A stretch of DNA of 25,000 bases from positions 105,001 through 130,000 of the forward strand of contig NC_006685.1 of the NCBI RefSeq assembly GCF_000091045.1, written 5' to 3'. A program made the position numbers and the translations under genes. Below are positions 11,053 through 22,324 of this stretch, piece by piece; position 1 is the first letter of the stretch, and every line of letters starts with the position of its first letter. The stretch comes from Cryptococcus deneoformans JEC21 (Eukaryota; Basidiomycota; Tremellomycetes; Tremellales; Cryptococcaceae). The notes under the pieces are model-generated. The model saw only the letters and a program-made list of their open reading frames with translations. It made no database searches and was not told the DNA's origin.

Positions 11053-11952
11053 ATGTCTTCCAAGCCTCAACAAGAATTGGCGGTACCCACGCACTTGCCT
11101 GACCCGGTCCTTATCATCGTCATGGTACGCCTTTTTGTTTGTTCTCTCAGCCTTCATGCAAAAACTAAAGTTTTGCTATAGGGCCCTGCATCATGGTGAG
11201 CCTTTCAAAGGCATTTCCGCTTTGCCTTTACTGACCCGGCCCCCCCGCTCCACTCTCAGCGGTAAATCCACCGTCGGCCAAGACGTCGCCGATCATTTCC
11301 ACATCCCTTTTATCGACGGCGACTCTCTTCACCCCAAATCAAACATTGCCAAAATGTCCTCCGGTACCCCTTTGACAGACGAGGACCGTCTCCCTTGGCT
11401 TGCACTCATCCGTTCAACGGCGGAGAAGATGTGTAAAGAGCAGTCGGACGAGATTGCAGGGAAAACCAGGAGCGAGGAGGATGGTGGGCTGGGCAGGGCG
11501 GGAGTGGTGATTGCCTGCTCGGCTTTGAAGAAGTGGTATAGGGATATATTGCGAGGGGTTGTCAAGGCTGATCCACCTCCTGCTGAGGATCTTGTGAGTA
11601 TTGCGTGTTGCTCGCTCCATTCCACTTCTTATTTTGTATGACATCAACCCCTGGCAAATGACTTATTTACAAAACATAGAATGACGCACTTCCCGACGAT
11701 GCTCAAGTCCCAGCGACAGCATCTCTCAAAACGTACTTTGTCTACTGCTACGGTACCCCCGAACTCCTCAAGCAACGTATCGCCTCTCGAAAGGGCCACT
11801 TTTTCGGACAACAGATGCTCGATAGCCAACTTGCGGTATTGGAAGATCCGTCTGAGGAGGAGGGTGTGACTGTGGCGAACATAGATGGGACGAAGGAGGA
11901 AGTTGGGGAGCGGGCGGTTAATGGGATGAAGAAGCTACTTGGGATAAATTAG
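11053..11952 (+). CDS. Gluconokinase (ATP:D-gluconate 6-phosphotransferase)
   Basis: Phosphorylates gluconate to 6-phosphogluconate, feeding the pentose phosphate pathway in the cytosol. Exons: 11053-11124, 11182-11195, 11260-11593, 11680-11952, in phase, 230 aa. The P-loop GPASCGKST (25-33) is assembled from three exons: the second exon is only 14 nt and supplies GPAS plus two bases of the Cys codon. Then come FIDGDSLHPKSN (substrate-binding region), the GTPLTDEDRLPW motif typical of gluconokinases, CSALKKWYRDILR, and Y-F-V-Y-C-Y-G with KGHFFGQQMLDSQ, the lid region. A Gly/Glu-rich insertion (about 108-121) separates the helix after DEDRLPW from the CSALK strand; such insertions are usual in fungal versions. 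The length fits fungal gluconokinases (about 190-240 aa). Confidence 0.95.
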
Positions 11953-13049
11953 GGGAGTAGCCTGAGAGATGTCACTATCGGTTTTAGTTTTTGTGAGTCA
12001 GCGCCTTCGGGTTGAATCATCGAAGACTGGGGAGTTGCAGATACAGTAGGGTGGGAAAACCGAAAAGCGGCTGAGACGACTTGAAGCTATTGGCATTATT
12101 CAATTCAGTCAGCTACAACAGTCAAGAAGCAGGAAGGAGGCGAAGAACAGTGCTTGGGGCCGTTTTCGAACGGATGTCGGAAAATACTCATCGCCTAGCT
12201 GGTGATTTCATAAACTCATATCTTCTACACTGTGCGGTGTTGGCCGCCCTTGTGTATATCGGCGTGTGCGCTGTGCACAAGCTATCGAAAGCAGGTGGGA
12301 GATAGTGCTGAGCTGGTCGTGTGCTCGACATCATCATCGCACTTGTTACATGCTATACTGTGACGGTACCTTTCGAACGACTCCGCATCACGTAAGCCGG
12401 GGTGTCATTTTATACTCGGTGGCCACCGTAAACATAAATAGAAAGGAGGCACAGCCTGAGCGCGTCGCGTCTGGTCTTTTTGTTTGTCCCTGAGATAGCA
12501 GTCAGTCGAGGACATGAGAATAATGGAAGGTGTGTGAAGGGGCAGCTGGTCGTGTGGAGTATGGAGGTTGTATAGCTTCTTCAGACGGGTCAGTAGGGAG
12601 AGAGCATATATGTTCCACCAACGCTCAACAGTCTTAAAGCTTTATAAGAGCCCAAGGCAGCAGCAGTATAATAAGGAATCATTGCGGAAACACAAAATAA
12701 ATCTGCGGCGCGCAGCTCATTGCAACGTTCGTTTTTCTTCGTGGCCCCCGCCTTCGGACAATGATATGTATATCCATTCATTTACTCTACTGTTGACTTT
12801 TGATACCAGTTGTTATCAGTATCCTTTCATTCTCCTCATCCTAAAAATACCCTATATTCTCTTTCAAAGCTATTTCCATTTTGGCCTGCTTGGTCGACCA
12901 TCTTTTTCTCTAAACTCTATCTTGACGAAGGTCGATTCAGCCGTGAAGAATTGCTGTCAACCGTCGGCACTTGGAATATTCAAGCAAGGAATCTGAGAGA
13001 GTCGTGAAAACCGCTACAGCTCTATTAGCCATTCAGGAACTGAGCGGAG
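11953..13049. other. Intergenic region between gluconokinase and the DUF300 gene
   Basis: About 1.1 kb holding the gluconokinase 3' UTR and the promoter/leader of the downstream membrane-protein gene. The segment 12780-12920 is T- and C-rich with little coding character. The open frame 12568-12996 (142 codons) lacks any domain and is composed mostly of this low-complexity leader. Nothing else was recognised. Confidence 0.5.
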
Positions 13050-15275
13050 ATGTCTTGCCCTTCTGACAACTCAACGGTGAGTACACAATGGACGATAATT
13101 ACAAAAGATCAAGATCAATTACTGATTTGATGTTGTCCATACTTTTGTTCTTGCTTCCATCCTCATTCCTGTGCCGTCTACGACTGGTGATTATGCTGAA
13201 CTACTGTTTGAATCTGGGTGATCGACGATCTCCGCTGGGTGGTATATTAATGCGGGCATCGACTATGAATAGGCTGTGGATGATGAGTTTTGGAGTTCGG
13301 TACGTCCCTTCATTTGTATCAATCTTAAATCGAGATGATCGACAAGAGCTGATCTCGATCTTCTTTCAGGATGGAATACATTGGGATGCCCACCGTATTG
13401 GGTAGGTGTTTCCCATTCCCTGGCACTTGCAAGGCGTCACGATCCAACGACTTGAAAGTTCCAGTGACTAACATTACCACACAGATGGGCTGTTGCGGGG
13501 GGCTGTGCTATCCTCGTAAGCCCTTTTTACTCTCCACTAGACCTGTATACCTGACAGCCTATTCAGACAGTTCTAATTACTCTTTTCACCCTCACCATGC
13601 ATGCCACGCGGTACAAGCACCCTCCGGCGCAAAGACAAGTGATGAGGGTTCTCCTCATGCCTCCCGTGTAAGTTACTTTCTCGATCTACTGGCTTCCCAA
13701 ACTCTCTCTGTTCTGATTCTCTCTGACCAATCCCGATCGCACAGCTATGCCGTCGTATCATTCTTCTCATATCGGTACTACAAATCCTACGAATACTATA
13801 TCCTTGCCGAAACGGCATACGAAGCCATCACACTTTCTGCATTCCTCATGCTTCTCATGGAACTCGTTTCGATGGGTACGATAGACCTGCAGATCAAGTC
13901 CGTGCTGGCGGAGAAGGATAAGATGAAGTTTCCGTATGTCTCTTTGCTTTTCAACTCTTCTTTTTTGTTCCGTTTCTCCTTTGCTAATTATCGAAATTGT
14001 AGATTCCCATTTGGCTTTTGGCGATTCAGAGCGTCCAAGCCATACTTTTGGCATGCACTCAGTTTCAGTGTGATGCAATACGTTGTCCTCCGACCTTTAA
14101 TCTCCATCATTGGTATCATCTGCGAATACTACGGCGTCGTAAGTAATCTAGCCCGACCTGTCCGTCCACTCCCGATCTACGTCTAATAACTCCTTTTGAT
14201 CTTTCTAGCTATGTCCGGAAGAGTACTCCATCCATTTTGCAGAAGTGTACCTGGACGCGGTCGACTTTGTCTCAATCTCCGTTGCGCTGTACGGATTAAT
14301 CGTTTTCTATGTGCTTTGTAAAGACGAGTTGAAAGGGAAGAAGCCTTTAAACAAGTTTCTGGCAATCAAGCTTATCGTCTTCTTCACGTTCTACCAAAGT
14401 AAGCTCCGTCTCGTATAATTTGTATATGGCTGCTCACTCTCCACTTTTTTCTTTTATTTTTATCACTCCCTAGGCTTCTTGTTCTCCATCCTCCAAAGTC
14501 ATGGGGTCATCAAGGGCACTGCCATGTGGACTGCGACCAACGTTTCTGACGGTCTTTCTGCGCTTTGTACATGTGTCGAAATGGTCTTTTTCAGTGTCTA
14601 CATGGGGTGGGCGTACAACTGGACCGACTAGTGCGTCTCATCCTACCTCTTGCGTCGTGAATGCTTACGTCGTTGCTTGTTCCGAATCATAGTACCGACC
14701 CGGAGAAGAACCCTTACCAGCGCGACACCAACTTTAGAACGTACCTGCAAGCCATTTGGGACACGATCAACCTTTCCGACTTTTGCTCTGAAATTTATCT
14801 TGCTTGCAAGTTTTTTGTCGATTACGCTCGAGGGAAGCCGGGAACTCGTTCGGGTGCTACCAAATTGCAAAAGACGTGAGTCTCTGTTTCATTTTCAAAG
14901 GCACAAGATTTTTATTTATTTCTTTATTTGCTGACTCGTCTCTTTAGTTTCATGCCGCATACTATTCCAGAGGAGAGTCAAGAAATGGGTATGATTGCCA
15001 GCTACAACGCTGGAGGCGGGTACGACAATGAATACGAACAAGATAAACACAAGCTCCAAAACAATACCAAAGGAGGGACAATCTTCTCCTCAAGCAAGCC
15101 TTCAGGGTTGTTGGAAGATAATGATTCGGGCGACGACACTTATGCACCCATCAGGTCACCGGAGGGTACAGCATATAGTAGAGTACGGGAGGGGCATGGG
15201 AGGGATGAGAGTGCGTTCGAACCGTGGCCACAGGAAAGGCCGACGGGACAGGAGGCGCATCGGCATCAGTTTTAG
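13050..15275 (+). CDS. OST-alpha/TMEM184 family (DUF300, Solute_trans_a) membrane protein
   Basis: A polytopic membrane protein of the family that includes the organic solute transporter alpha subunit and TMEM184; fungal members are largely uncharacterised. Exons: 13050-13076, 13273-13299, 13370-13401, 13485-13515, 13567-13667, 13745-13933, 14003-14138, 14209-14398, 14474-14630, 14693-14875, 14948-15275, in phase, 466 aa. About seven hydrophobic segments occur between residues 30 and 320. Family features seen are RVLLMPPVYAVVSFFSYRY, YEAITLSAFLMLLMEL, the short loop FPFGFWRF, VVLRPLISIIGI and TNVSDGLSALCTCVEMVFF. A hydrophilic tail of roughly 120 residues follows. The N-terminus is built from four exons of 27-32 nt, so those boundaries are the least certain; intron 1 (196 nt) could hide another exon. 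It lies in the same direction as gluconokinase but about 1.1 kb away. Confidence 0.9.
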
Positions 15276-16622
15276 CCAAGAATAGAGCTTGGTGGGTTTG
15301 GGTCGATGGTAGAAAAATAAGGGATGGTAGCTGTTTGGAAGAAGAAGATGGAGATCATGGCATCCCCCGGGGGGATCCGGATATTGATACTTTTGGTTGT
15401 CTTTCCTCATTCATTGTTTTCTTGACGGACATGGGCAAATGGCATACTGCGAAAGTTACTGTATTGCTACAATAGATGCATTAGATTTCTTTTTCAGCCT
15501 CGTCGGAAGCATGGATTGGTAAAGCTGTTGGAAGACGTGTTTACAGTTGCTTCTTTCTTCATAGATCGCCAGTGATTGCCCGGTTATTGACCGGTGGCTG
15601 TACCAAAGTTTGGTCCCTTCGGTACAGGTAATTCACCATGTTACTTCTGCGAGAGAACAACAACTGCACCGTTCACTACCGTCGTGCATCAGGATTGTCC
15701 AAGCTCGGCGCACTGATTACCGAGAGCAGCAGAATTGATATGAAGGCTGAAGAGATCGACACAACTCGGTATGGCCACTCTGCCGCGGCTCGATGATTGT
15801 TGCGTGGAGAGAATTCTCGACGCAATAACAGGGAGGGAATGCAAGAATGAAACGATCGAGACATGGAAACTGCTGGAATGTTTGTTTGCGTGACATGCGC
15901 GATTTGGCATCTGGCAGTGATTGCCGTAATCGGGACTCCGTGGGGAGTAACTCAAGGCACAAGAATAACCCGATGGGTGTGCGCGCGAGTGGCGACGGAG
16001 CACCGAGGAGGAGGGCGGCAGTGGCGGCGATCACCGAAAGAGGACGGTCAGGGAGTGCTAGTAACCGAAACCTGGAGTGGGGAGGCCCGGAAGAGAGTAC
16101 GCACTCCCTCTCTTTGCGTGGGGGAAAACGAACAACAGGCAAGAAGCATGGCCCCTGGCCGGCGTCGACTTCTCGTCACACTCCTCATTTGCGGCCGGTG
16201 TTCTCCGTTGTATTGCTCCTTATTTCTTGCCCTGCCCGTCTTCGTTCAAACACTGCCATGTAGCTTTATTATGCAACCACTGTTTCCCTGTGCATCGCGC
16301 GCATGTTATCCCCGGCTCGCTATGCTTAATCAATAAATTGCCTCTAGAACATCCCTGTTCGTCGCCAGGCGGCTTCTCCTGCTCCTAGGAGCAATTGCCG
16401 CGGCTGCCCCGCTTTTTTCCCTGTTCCCTCCCGGCCCGGCTATTCAACACTTGACTGTGCCATTTCTTGCAATTCAACCGGCCTTCTCTTTCTCCTTTCT
16501 TTTTATTTTTCACGTCATACAGTTAAAAGGTTATTACCAAGTCCCAGAAGGCCATATACCTCTGCGTGTATGCCCGCAGGCCGTTAAGCATCAGTCTCCA
16601 CCGACAGCAAAACAACAACGAC
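15276..16622. other. Long intergenic region upstream of HEN1
   Basis: About 1.35 kb without a supportable gene. The part 15950-16130 is clearly richer in G and C than its surroundings and gives overlapping open frames on both strands (for example 15717-16142 minus and 15863-16336 plus), none with recognisable content. A C/T-rich tract (about 16420-16515) precedes the HEN1 start and looks like its core promoter or leader. A non-coding transcript cannot be excluded. Confidence 0.45.
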
Positions 16623-18306
16623 ATGCCGCCTCCCGGCGTATTCACCTTTGACCAATCATCCGACGAGTCGCCAGAACTTCTTCCTCGCGATGCTCTCCCA
16701 GAGACGGAGCACATCCCAGAAGTTTCTATGGTGGAGGAGAGTACCGTCACCGGTGTCACTTTTACCCCCGAGTGAGTCTACAAACCGTGTCCGAGCTACC
16801 TGACGTCTGCGCACGTGACACCTGGTCACGTTTATTGATTGTGTGCTGACTGTGTCGCAGACTTTGGATGCAACGACGACAATGGGCACTACAAACACTT
16901 CGTAAAGAAGGTGTACGATCTGTACGTGTTCGAGTTTATAGCAGCACTTTTTCAACAGCAGCATTGGATCTGACCCAACCGTGCAGGTCCTCGATCTAGG
17001 TTGTGGTCCAGGTGCTCTTCTCGAGACTCTGGTCATGCCAGCTTCAACTATTTGCGAGCCCCCTATCAGAGAGAAGCCGTCTGAAACCCGTCATGCTGAG
17101 GATGAAGAAGAAGATTTTGATCATGAAGACGAGCTTTTCATTGGCCGCCTTGCAGGTATCGACGCCAATCCTGAAGTTATGAACCCCGCCCTTTCCGTCC
17201 TTTCACCTCATTCTGAAACATCGACATTTCCCCCTCCTCGACCCCGATGGGAGCCTATCACTACCGAGCTATGGCTCGGCGGACTCGAAAAATATAATGC
17301 GAGGCTTGAAGGTTACGAGGCGATTACGGCGTTGGAGGTGATTGAGCATTTGGATCCGAATGTGCTCAGTCGGTTTGGCGTGGTTACTTTGGGTACTTAT
17401 CGACCGCGAATTATGCTTATCTCGACTCCTGTGAGTAAGATCTTTGATCCAGATCTCGCGTCATTGACAAAAATTTCTAGAACTTTGACTTCAATGCCAA
17501 GTTCCCCCAAGCCAATGGGGACTGCTTTGCCAAAAAGGGATTTGTCGACCCTACTGGAAGAACAGATCGGGTTTTTAGACACTCTGACCACAAAATTGAG
17601 ATGACTGGTGCCGAATTCAGAAACTGGGCAGAGACCGCAGCTGCAGATTGGGGGTAAGTTTCAGAATTCTCGCCCTAGGCACCATACTAACTTGAACAGA
17701 TACGATGTCGAGGTTTCTGGCGTTGGCAGCTCTTCTATTCCGTCATTCTACCCCAGTGATGACATCACCAAGCCTCCTCGACCTATCTATGCGTCACAAA
17801 CCGCCATCTTCCGAATTGCAACTGGCATGCCCCTCCGTTCACCACGCTCTGTTCGCACTATGCAGCTCCCATTCACACCCTCCTCCAAAGAATCCTCGCA
17901 TCCACACAAACTTGCAGGAAGATTTACCCTTCCAGCCACCGCTCCTGGTATTGGCCAAAGGTCATCCCCCGAGGAGGTCAGAGTCAAGGTCCGAGAATTC
18001 TTTACAGGCTCTAGCGTGAATGAAGTGTCACTCGAAGAACTTTGGGGTGTGCTTGACATTGCTGGCGCTTGTGGTGGAAGTAAGCGATGGCTAGTTGGAA
18101 GCCTTGGAGGGTATGGAGATTGTCCTGCTCTTGATGCGAATGATGAAGACGAGCTTGAATTTGAGGTTAAGAAGGTGAAAGGGGTGGGATTGTCAGTCCA
18201 GTGGAGAGAATGGACACCGAGAGCGGAAGAGAAGCCGAGAAGTTGGGGTACGCCTGTACAAAACGAAAGCGAGCATACCTCTCCCGCAGCTGCTCAAGGG
18301 TGGTAG
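16623..18306 (+). CDS. HEN1: Small RNA 2'-O-methyltransferase, HEN1 family
   Basis: In plants and animals HEN1 transfers methyl from S-adenosylmethionine to the 2'-OH of the last nucleotide of small RNAs, protecting them from tailing and decay. Exons: 16623-16771, 16861-16921, 16987-17430, 17481-17653, 17700-18306, in phase, 477 aa. The SAM-binding motif VLDLGCGPG is at 71-79. The Mg-binding HEN1 signature E-V-I-E-H is at 187-191 (E187, E190, H191), then STPNFDFN and RHSDHKIE (251-258) supplying the further His. These match the animal catalytic domain closely and in the same order. Between motif I and the next strand is an acidic insertion (EDEEEDFDHEDE) of about 40 residues. There is no plant-type RNA-binding N-terminus. 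The C-terminal ~190 residues are unrecognised. No Argonaute or Dicer gene lies in the window. Confidence 0.92.
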
Positions 18307-19259
18307 CAAAGCTATTACGAAAGGAGGCGATAGGGCCATAAGAGCAAAGAACGAATATGTGAAAAGCAGGCATGGTGTTGAAGAACTGTAAGAAAACACC
18401 GCAAGCGGCAGCAGGGAGAAAAAATTTAACAACATACCACCCATCACTCATCACTCATTTCCTCAGGAATTATGTCTGTCTTTTTAGTAATATTTTCTTC
18501 TTGTTCGCGTTAGTCTCAATTAGGGTATCAAAAGGAGTAAATGTTTATACGTTTGCCCACTTTTCTGTAAACCTGGAGACGGTGGCCGACAACAAAAAGT
18601 TGCTTGTGGGCACTAAATACATGTTTCGTTAATTCAGAATTGTAAACCATCTGGTATGCATGGTTTATCTGTCCTGCAGCATTCGGTGTGTATGGGACGA
18701 GTGTGGTTTCGACCGAAGTCTATCGATGATGTATGGGGAATTGTGTGGGAGCGAACGAAGCTATCACGAGTGAGCTGCTGGTATAATAAGCGCCGTTGCT
18801 ATCAGAGTCCTTTCTTCTGCCCACGACGATTCCTGTCTCTCCCCTATCTCCTATTATTGATTATCCCTGCATGCCGCCTGCCGCAACCCTACAATAATAG
18901 TACACGTCTTCCCATGCGTACACCCTCGTTCGTTGTTGGGAAGCGCGCAGCTCGGGAGACTTGGGGGGGTGTGAAGGAGTGGAGGTGGAGGCAGCTTATT
19001 ACACATTTGCAAACCCGTCGGATATCGTCATTTATTTTGTCAGCGCCTGCAGAAAAGTAATAATAATTGATCGCCAACCGATTTTGGGGGATAAAACAAT
19101 CCATTTATCTGAAGGTCTTATCGCGCAACCTGCCCTTCCTTCGTGGCCCTAGCAAACGCCGTGCGAGGCATTACCCACCAAACCCCATCATCTTATAACA
19201 CCTCCTTGATTCCCGACTCCAACGCCCCTTCGCTTCGTTCGCTCCGCTCTTATCCGAAC
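18307..19259. other. Intergenic region between HEN1 and GCLM-type gene
   Basis: About 950 bp holding the HEN1 3' UTR and the upstream region of the next gene. Open frames here have no domain content and most start at non-ATG codons. No RNA gene or repeat was recognised. Confidence 0.5.
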
Positions 19260-20454
19260 ATGCCTCCATCTCTCGTCCTCTTCACCACATCCCAAACGCC
19301 CCTCGCTGTCCGCTACCCACACCCTCGTAAACCGATCCTTACCGTTCCGCCACTCTTACACCGCTCCTTGCACAACGCTCTTGACAGAGACCAACCATCT
19401 GCGGCTTTTGTCGTAAATGCCGGAGACGCCGGAGGTGTCGCACAGGGGACGTTGTACATCCCCAACCTAGAAGAACTGGCCAAGCCATCACCTTTACCGG
19501 TAGCCAACGGCCATGCCGCTCCAGAATTAGTACATGACAATATCGAGCTGACTGTCAAGGTCCATCTAATCGTTTCTCCTACATCCACTTCACCTGCTTC
19601 TGCCCGAGCCGAGTGGGTTAGCGAAGCCCTGCAAGTTTTCCGAAAGGCAAAACGACTCCCCCTGCCAGACAACCTGCTCATAGGCTTCAAGGGTATTGAT
19701 TATCGTGGGATAAAGACTGCCACCGGTGCTGAGGCGTCAGTGACTCCTAATACCGAGATTGTACCTGCAGAGCTGGAGGAGGAAGTGCTCAAGGTTTGGG
19801 AACGAGTTTTCGCGGAGCGAGGTAAGCTTGTCAAAGAGAACGGCAAGTTGGGAAGTCTGTATGCCCCTCAGGGGCTGTTGAAGAAGCTCACAGAGAGGGA
19901 AGGTGAAGGGCGTGTCAAGGTGAATGCGCTTGATACTCCGGATTGTCACCATCTTCCAAAGGATTATACAGGATACGCAAGGAAGAATGGGGTTGAACTT
20001 TGGGCAGGTGGTGGAGGTGAAGGCTCCGGTAAGACTGCACTGTTTTGAACACTTGTGAGAACTGTCAACTGAACGCCTGCATAGATCCGCTACCCTCAAC
20101 ACACCTTCAAAATGTCTTGCAAGAATTCCTCCCTGCAATCCGCAAGATCATTCCCGAACAGCAAGCAAAGGAATTTAACAAGCTTGACAATCCCATACCT
20201 TTGCGTCAAGACGGATTGAAGTTTGAAGATGTTGAGACAGGCGTGCAAGTACGATGGGTTTTGAGCGTGAGTAGTCTTGCTTGTGTCTTCACAATGATGA
20301 TCCGACTAACTCATATAATCAGTACACTGTTCTTTCCACCACCAGGAACGTTGTCGAGGATAAGGGGTGAGTATTGCAAGCGCCCGTCTTGTATTGAAAC
20401 ATCAGCGAGACTGACATGGGCCTTAGCTACATCGTGGCAGCCGACCTCGTGTAA
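19260..20454 (+). CDS. Glutamate-cysteine ligase regulatory (modifier) subunit, GCLM-like
   Basis: GCLM binds the catalytic subunit of glutamate-cysteine ligase, the rate-limiting enzyme of glutathione synthesis, and tunes its affinity and feedback inhibition. Exons: 19260-20028, 20085-20266, 20323-20366, 20427-20454, in phase, 340 aa (human GCLM is 274). The fold is that of aldo-keto reductases without the catalytic activity. Evidence is alignment from memory with the animal protein: VKVHLIVSPTSTS and LPLPDNLLIGF in the middle, then LPKDYTGYARKNGVELW around residue 235, and the C-terminal strand LSYTVLSTTRNVVEDKGYIV, close to the end of human GCLM (KSRGIIKSKGYIL). The ATG at 19260 is the first in frame; the open frame extends upstream only from a GTG. 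The N-terminal ~110 residues are more divergent. The catalytic subunit is not in the window. Confidence 0.8.
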
Positions 20455-20732
20455 TAGGCCCTTTTTAAGGTCCATCAGACTTTAAATAGACGGTTATCTT
20501 GTCTTTCCGGTCATGTCAGAGTGTTGGTGTTTAAGCTGTGGATAATCCCAAGCTGGGAGGAGTTGTCATCTAGGGAAAACTCGGTTGTTATTTACATGGG
20601 AATGTGGTCACTATGCATGGTGTACATGGGCTTATATAAGGCAATCTTTTTCGGCTTGAAGGGAAGCAAGGAAATGTACCATCTATAGACTCTGCGTCAG
20701 CTCTTTTCAAGGTCAAGGAAAAATCATGTATC

Positions 20733-21605
20733 TCAAATGCCCACAGTTTGATGTCTCCGCTCAGCCTCTTCTTTCCCAAAAGCGGTCTTCATTCTATCCT
20801 TCACTTTTAACAACTTTTCCTCAAAATGCGCTTCTGCACTCTTGCCTCCAGTATCTTCATCTTCCACCAATACCCGTTTCGTAGCTCCACTATAAGCTGC
20901 ACACCTCAATATACCAACCGCACCGATAGCGTCCAGTCTGTCTGCATCCTGGACAGCATGTAGTTCCAAACAGTCTTTCTGCCATGTCCATTTGCCAGCT
21001 GCCAGAAGAGCGGTTTCAGCAGTGTAAGAGACGGCAGGGATGATGGAGAGGATACGGTCGATGGTTTCGTCGGGGATCTGAAGCTGGAGAATGGGGAAGA
21101 GCAAGTCGGGGAGAGTTGGGGATCCTGGTTTTGCGTATTTGTCTGCAAAGGTGATTTGTTAGATTTGTTAGATGCTATTACTGCCATATGCGATGTAAAT
21201 CAATCGTACAGTCTATATAGTTGAAAAAGGGGCAGAAAATATTAGTATAGCCATGCGTGTGTTGCAGCGGCCAAATACTCGCCAGAAAGATCATGAAAGA
21301 GAGCAGCCAATTCTACTATCAGCAAATCGGGACCATTGTCCATCATGGACCTTGCTATTGTCATCGCCATCTTTCGTACTCGGTCCACTTTTTAATTATC
21401 AAAGGACGATTAGTCCCATGACATTGGAGACAGTGCACAGTCAACCCACCGTGTGCCCAGTCATGCGAAGGGTCATATCTAATACAGATAGTTCAATGCC
21501 ATTAGCAACAACGAAGGGGTAATAACGGATGACATACTTGGCCATGTGAGCTTTTACGAGCTTTTCTGCGCGACCGATGAGGTCAGAGTAGGCAGAGGTG
21601 GTCAT
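20733..21605 (-). CDS. HD-domain metal-dependent phosphohydrolase (YedJ-like)
   Basis: A small HD-superfamily protein, probably a phosphohydrolase; substrates of this branch are not established. Exons: 21605-21538, 21478-21450, 21387-21283, 21142-20733, in phase, 203 aa. Metal-binding residues expected of the superfamily are visible: H32 in YDPSHDWAH, the H64-D65 pair in ELAALFHDLSD, and the aspartates of QDADRLDAIGAVG (132-144), the signature shared with E. coli YedJ. The third intron (21143-21282, 140 nt) has a GC donor (GCGAGT), the only frame-keeping choice. The C-terminus (..AERRHQTVGI) seems a little short; the downstream sequence in another frame stays open for some 45 codons, so a missed final intron is possible. 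It is convergent with the GCLM gene, 278 bp away. Confidence 0.85.
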
Positions 21606-22324
21606 ATCGAGTATTGGTTGATGAATGAAGTACAATGTTGAACTTGGGGGAAAGCTGGACGAATTAGAGACGAAGGATAGCAAAGTTACATACGACAGAC
21701 CGGCGTCACCGACAGAGGGTCGCGTCGCGTCGCGTCGGTCTGTTCAAGGTAGTGCAGTCAGCTCGACGCGTTGTAGCGTAAAACCCCTAAAGTCTCCCAA
21801 AGATATGCATCCATTAGGTTCTGTCGGCCTCCACCCATGATATCCAAGGCTGACGACAGACTTTACGACTGTAAAGGCTGCTAGGGAATATAGCCTGCCA
21901 AAGGTTTGCTTGGCTGTGGTTGTCATACATAGTACCTACTACATATCATACGATGGAAGCATCCTACTATGTATCTGGGGACGGATAGATTGGTATAGTG
22001 AGTGGTAACAATTAGTCAAGCTCGGCTCTCATGTCGAGCAGGTTGGTGTTGCAGATACAGTCTTGCTGTACTTGCGCTATAAAGCGTCCGCCTATAAGGC
22101 TGCATATACGAAGATAGATTATATCTAAATAAGGAAAACACCACAGGTAGCTAGCCTAGAGTGAACTAAGTAAAAGAAAGTAAAAGTACGAGTAATAAGG
22201 TATCCATTCCACTCCAATCTCCGCTCCTTGACCCCTGCGGTAAGCAGTATCTTTCCTCATAAGAGGAGCATGGCCCCTCGAACTTCTGACTACAAAGTCA
22301 GCTGACCAAGCTTGGTTTCTTCTC
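21606..22324. other. Gene-poor region upstream of the HD-domain gene
   Basis: About 720 bp with no supportable gene. It includes the upstream region of the HD-domain gene and, at about 21719-21738, a short tandem run of a TCGCG unit. From about 21900 to 22230 the sequence is A/T-rich with many stop codons in all frames. Confidence 0.5.
21719..21738. repeat. Short tandem repeat, unit TCGCG
   Basis: A 5-bp unit is repeated three to four times in a row just upstream of the HD-domain gene. It is directly visible in sequence; no function can be assigned. Confidence 0.7.

Noticed and set aside
12568..12996. 142-codon plus-strand frame
   Set aside because: Composition follows a T/C-rich leader region, no domain is visible, and it is not linked by splicing to a neighbour.
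13371..14186. 271-codon continuous plus-strand frame in the DUF300 gene
   Set aside because: It reads through five introns and shifts between frames of the real protein; the spliced model restores the family sequence throughout.
15717..16142. 141-codon minus-strand frame and opposing plus frames in GC-rich DNA
   Set aside because: High GC lowers stop frequency on both strands; no recognisable motif in any of them.
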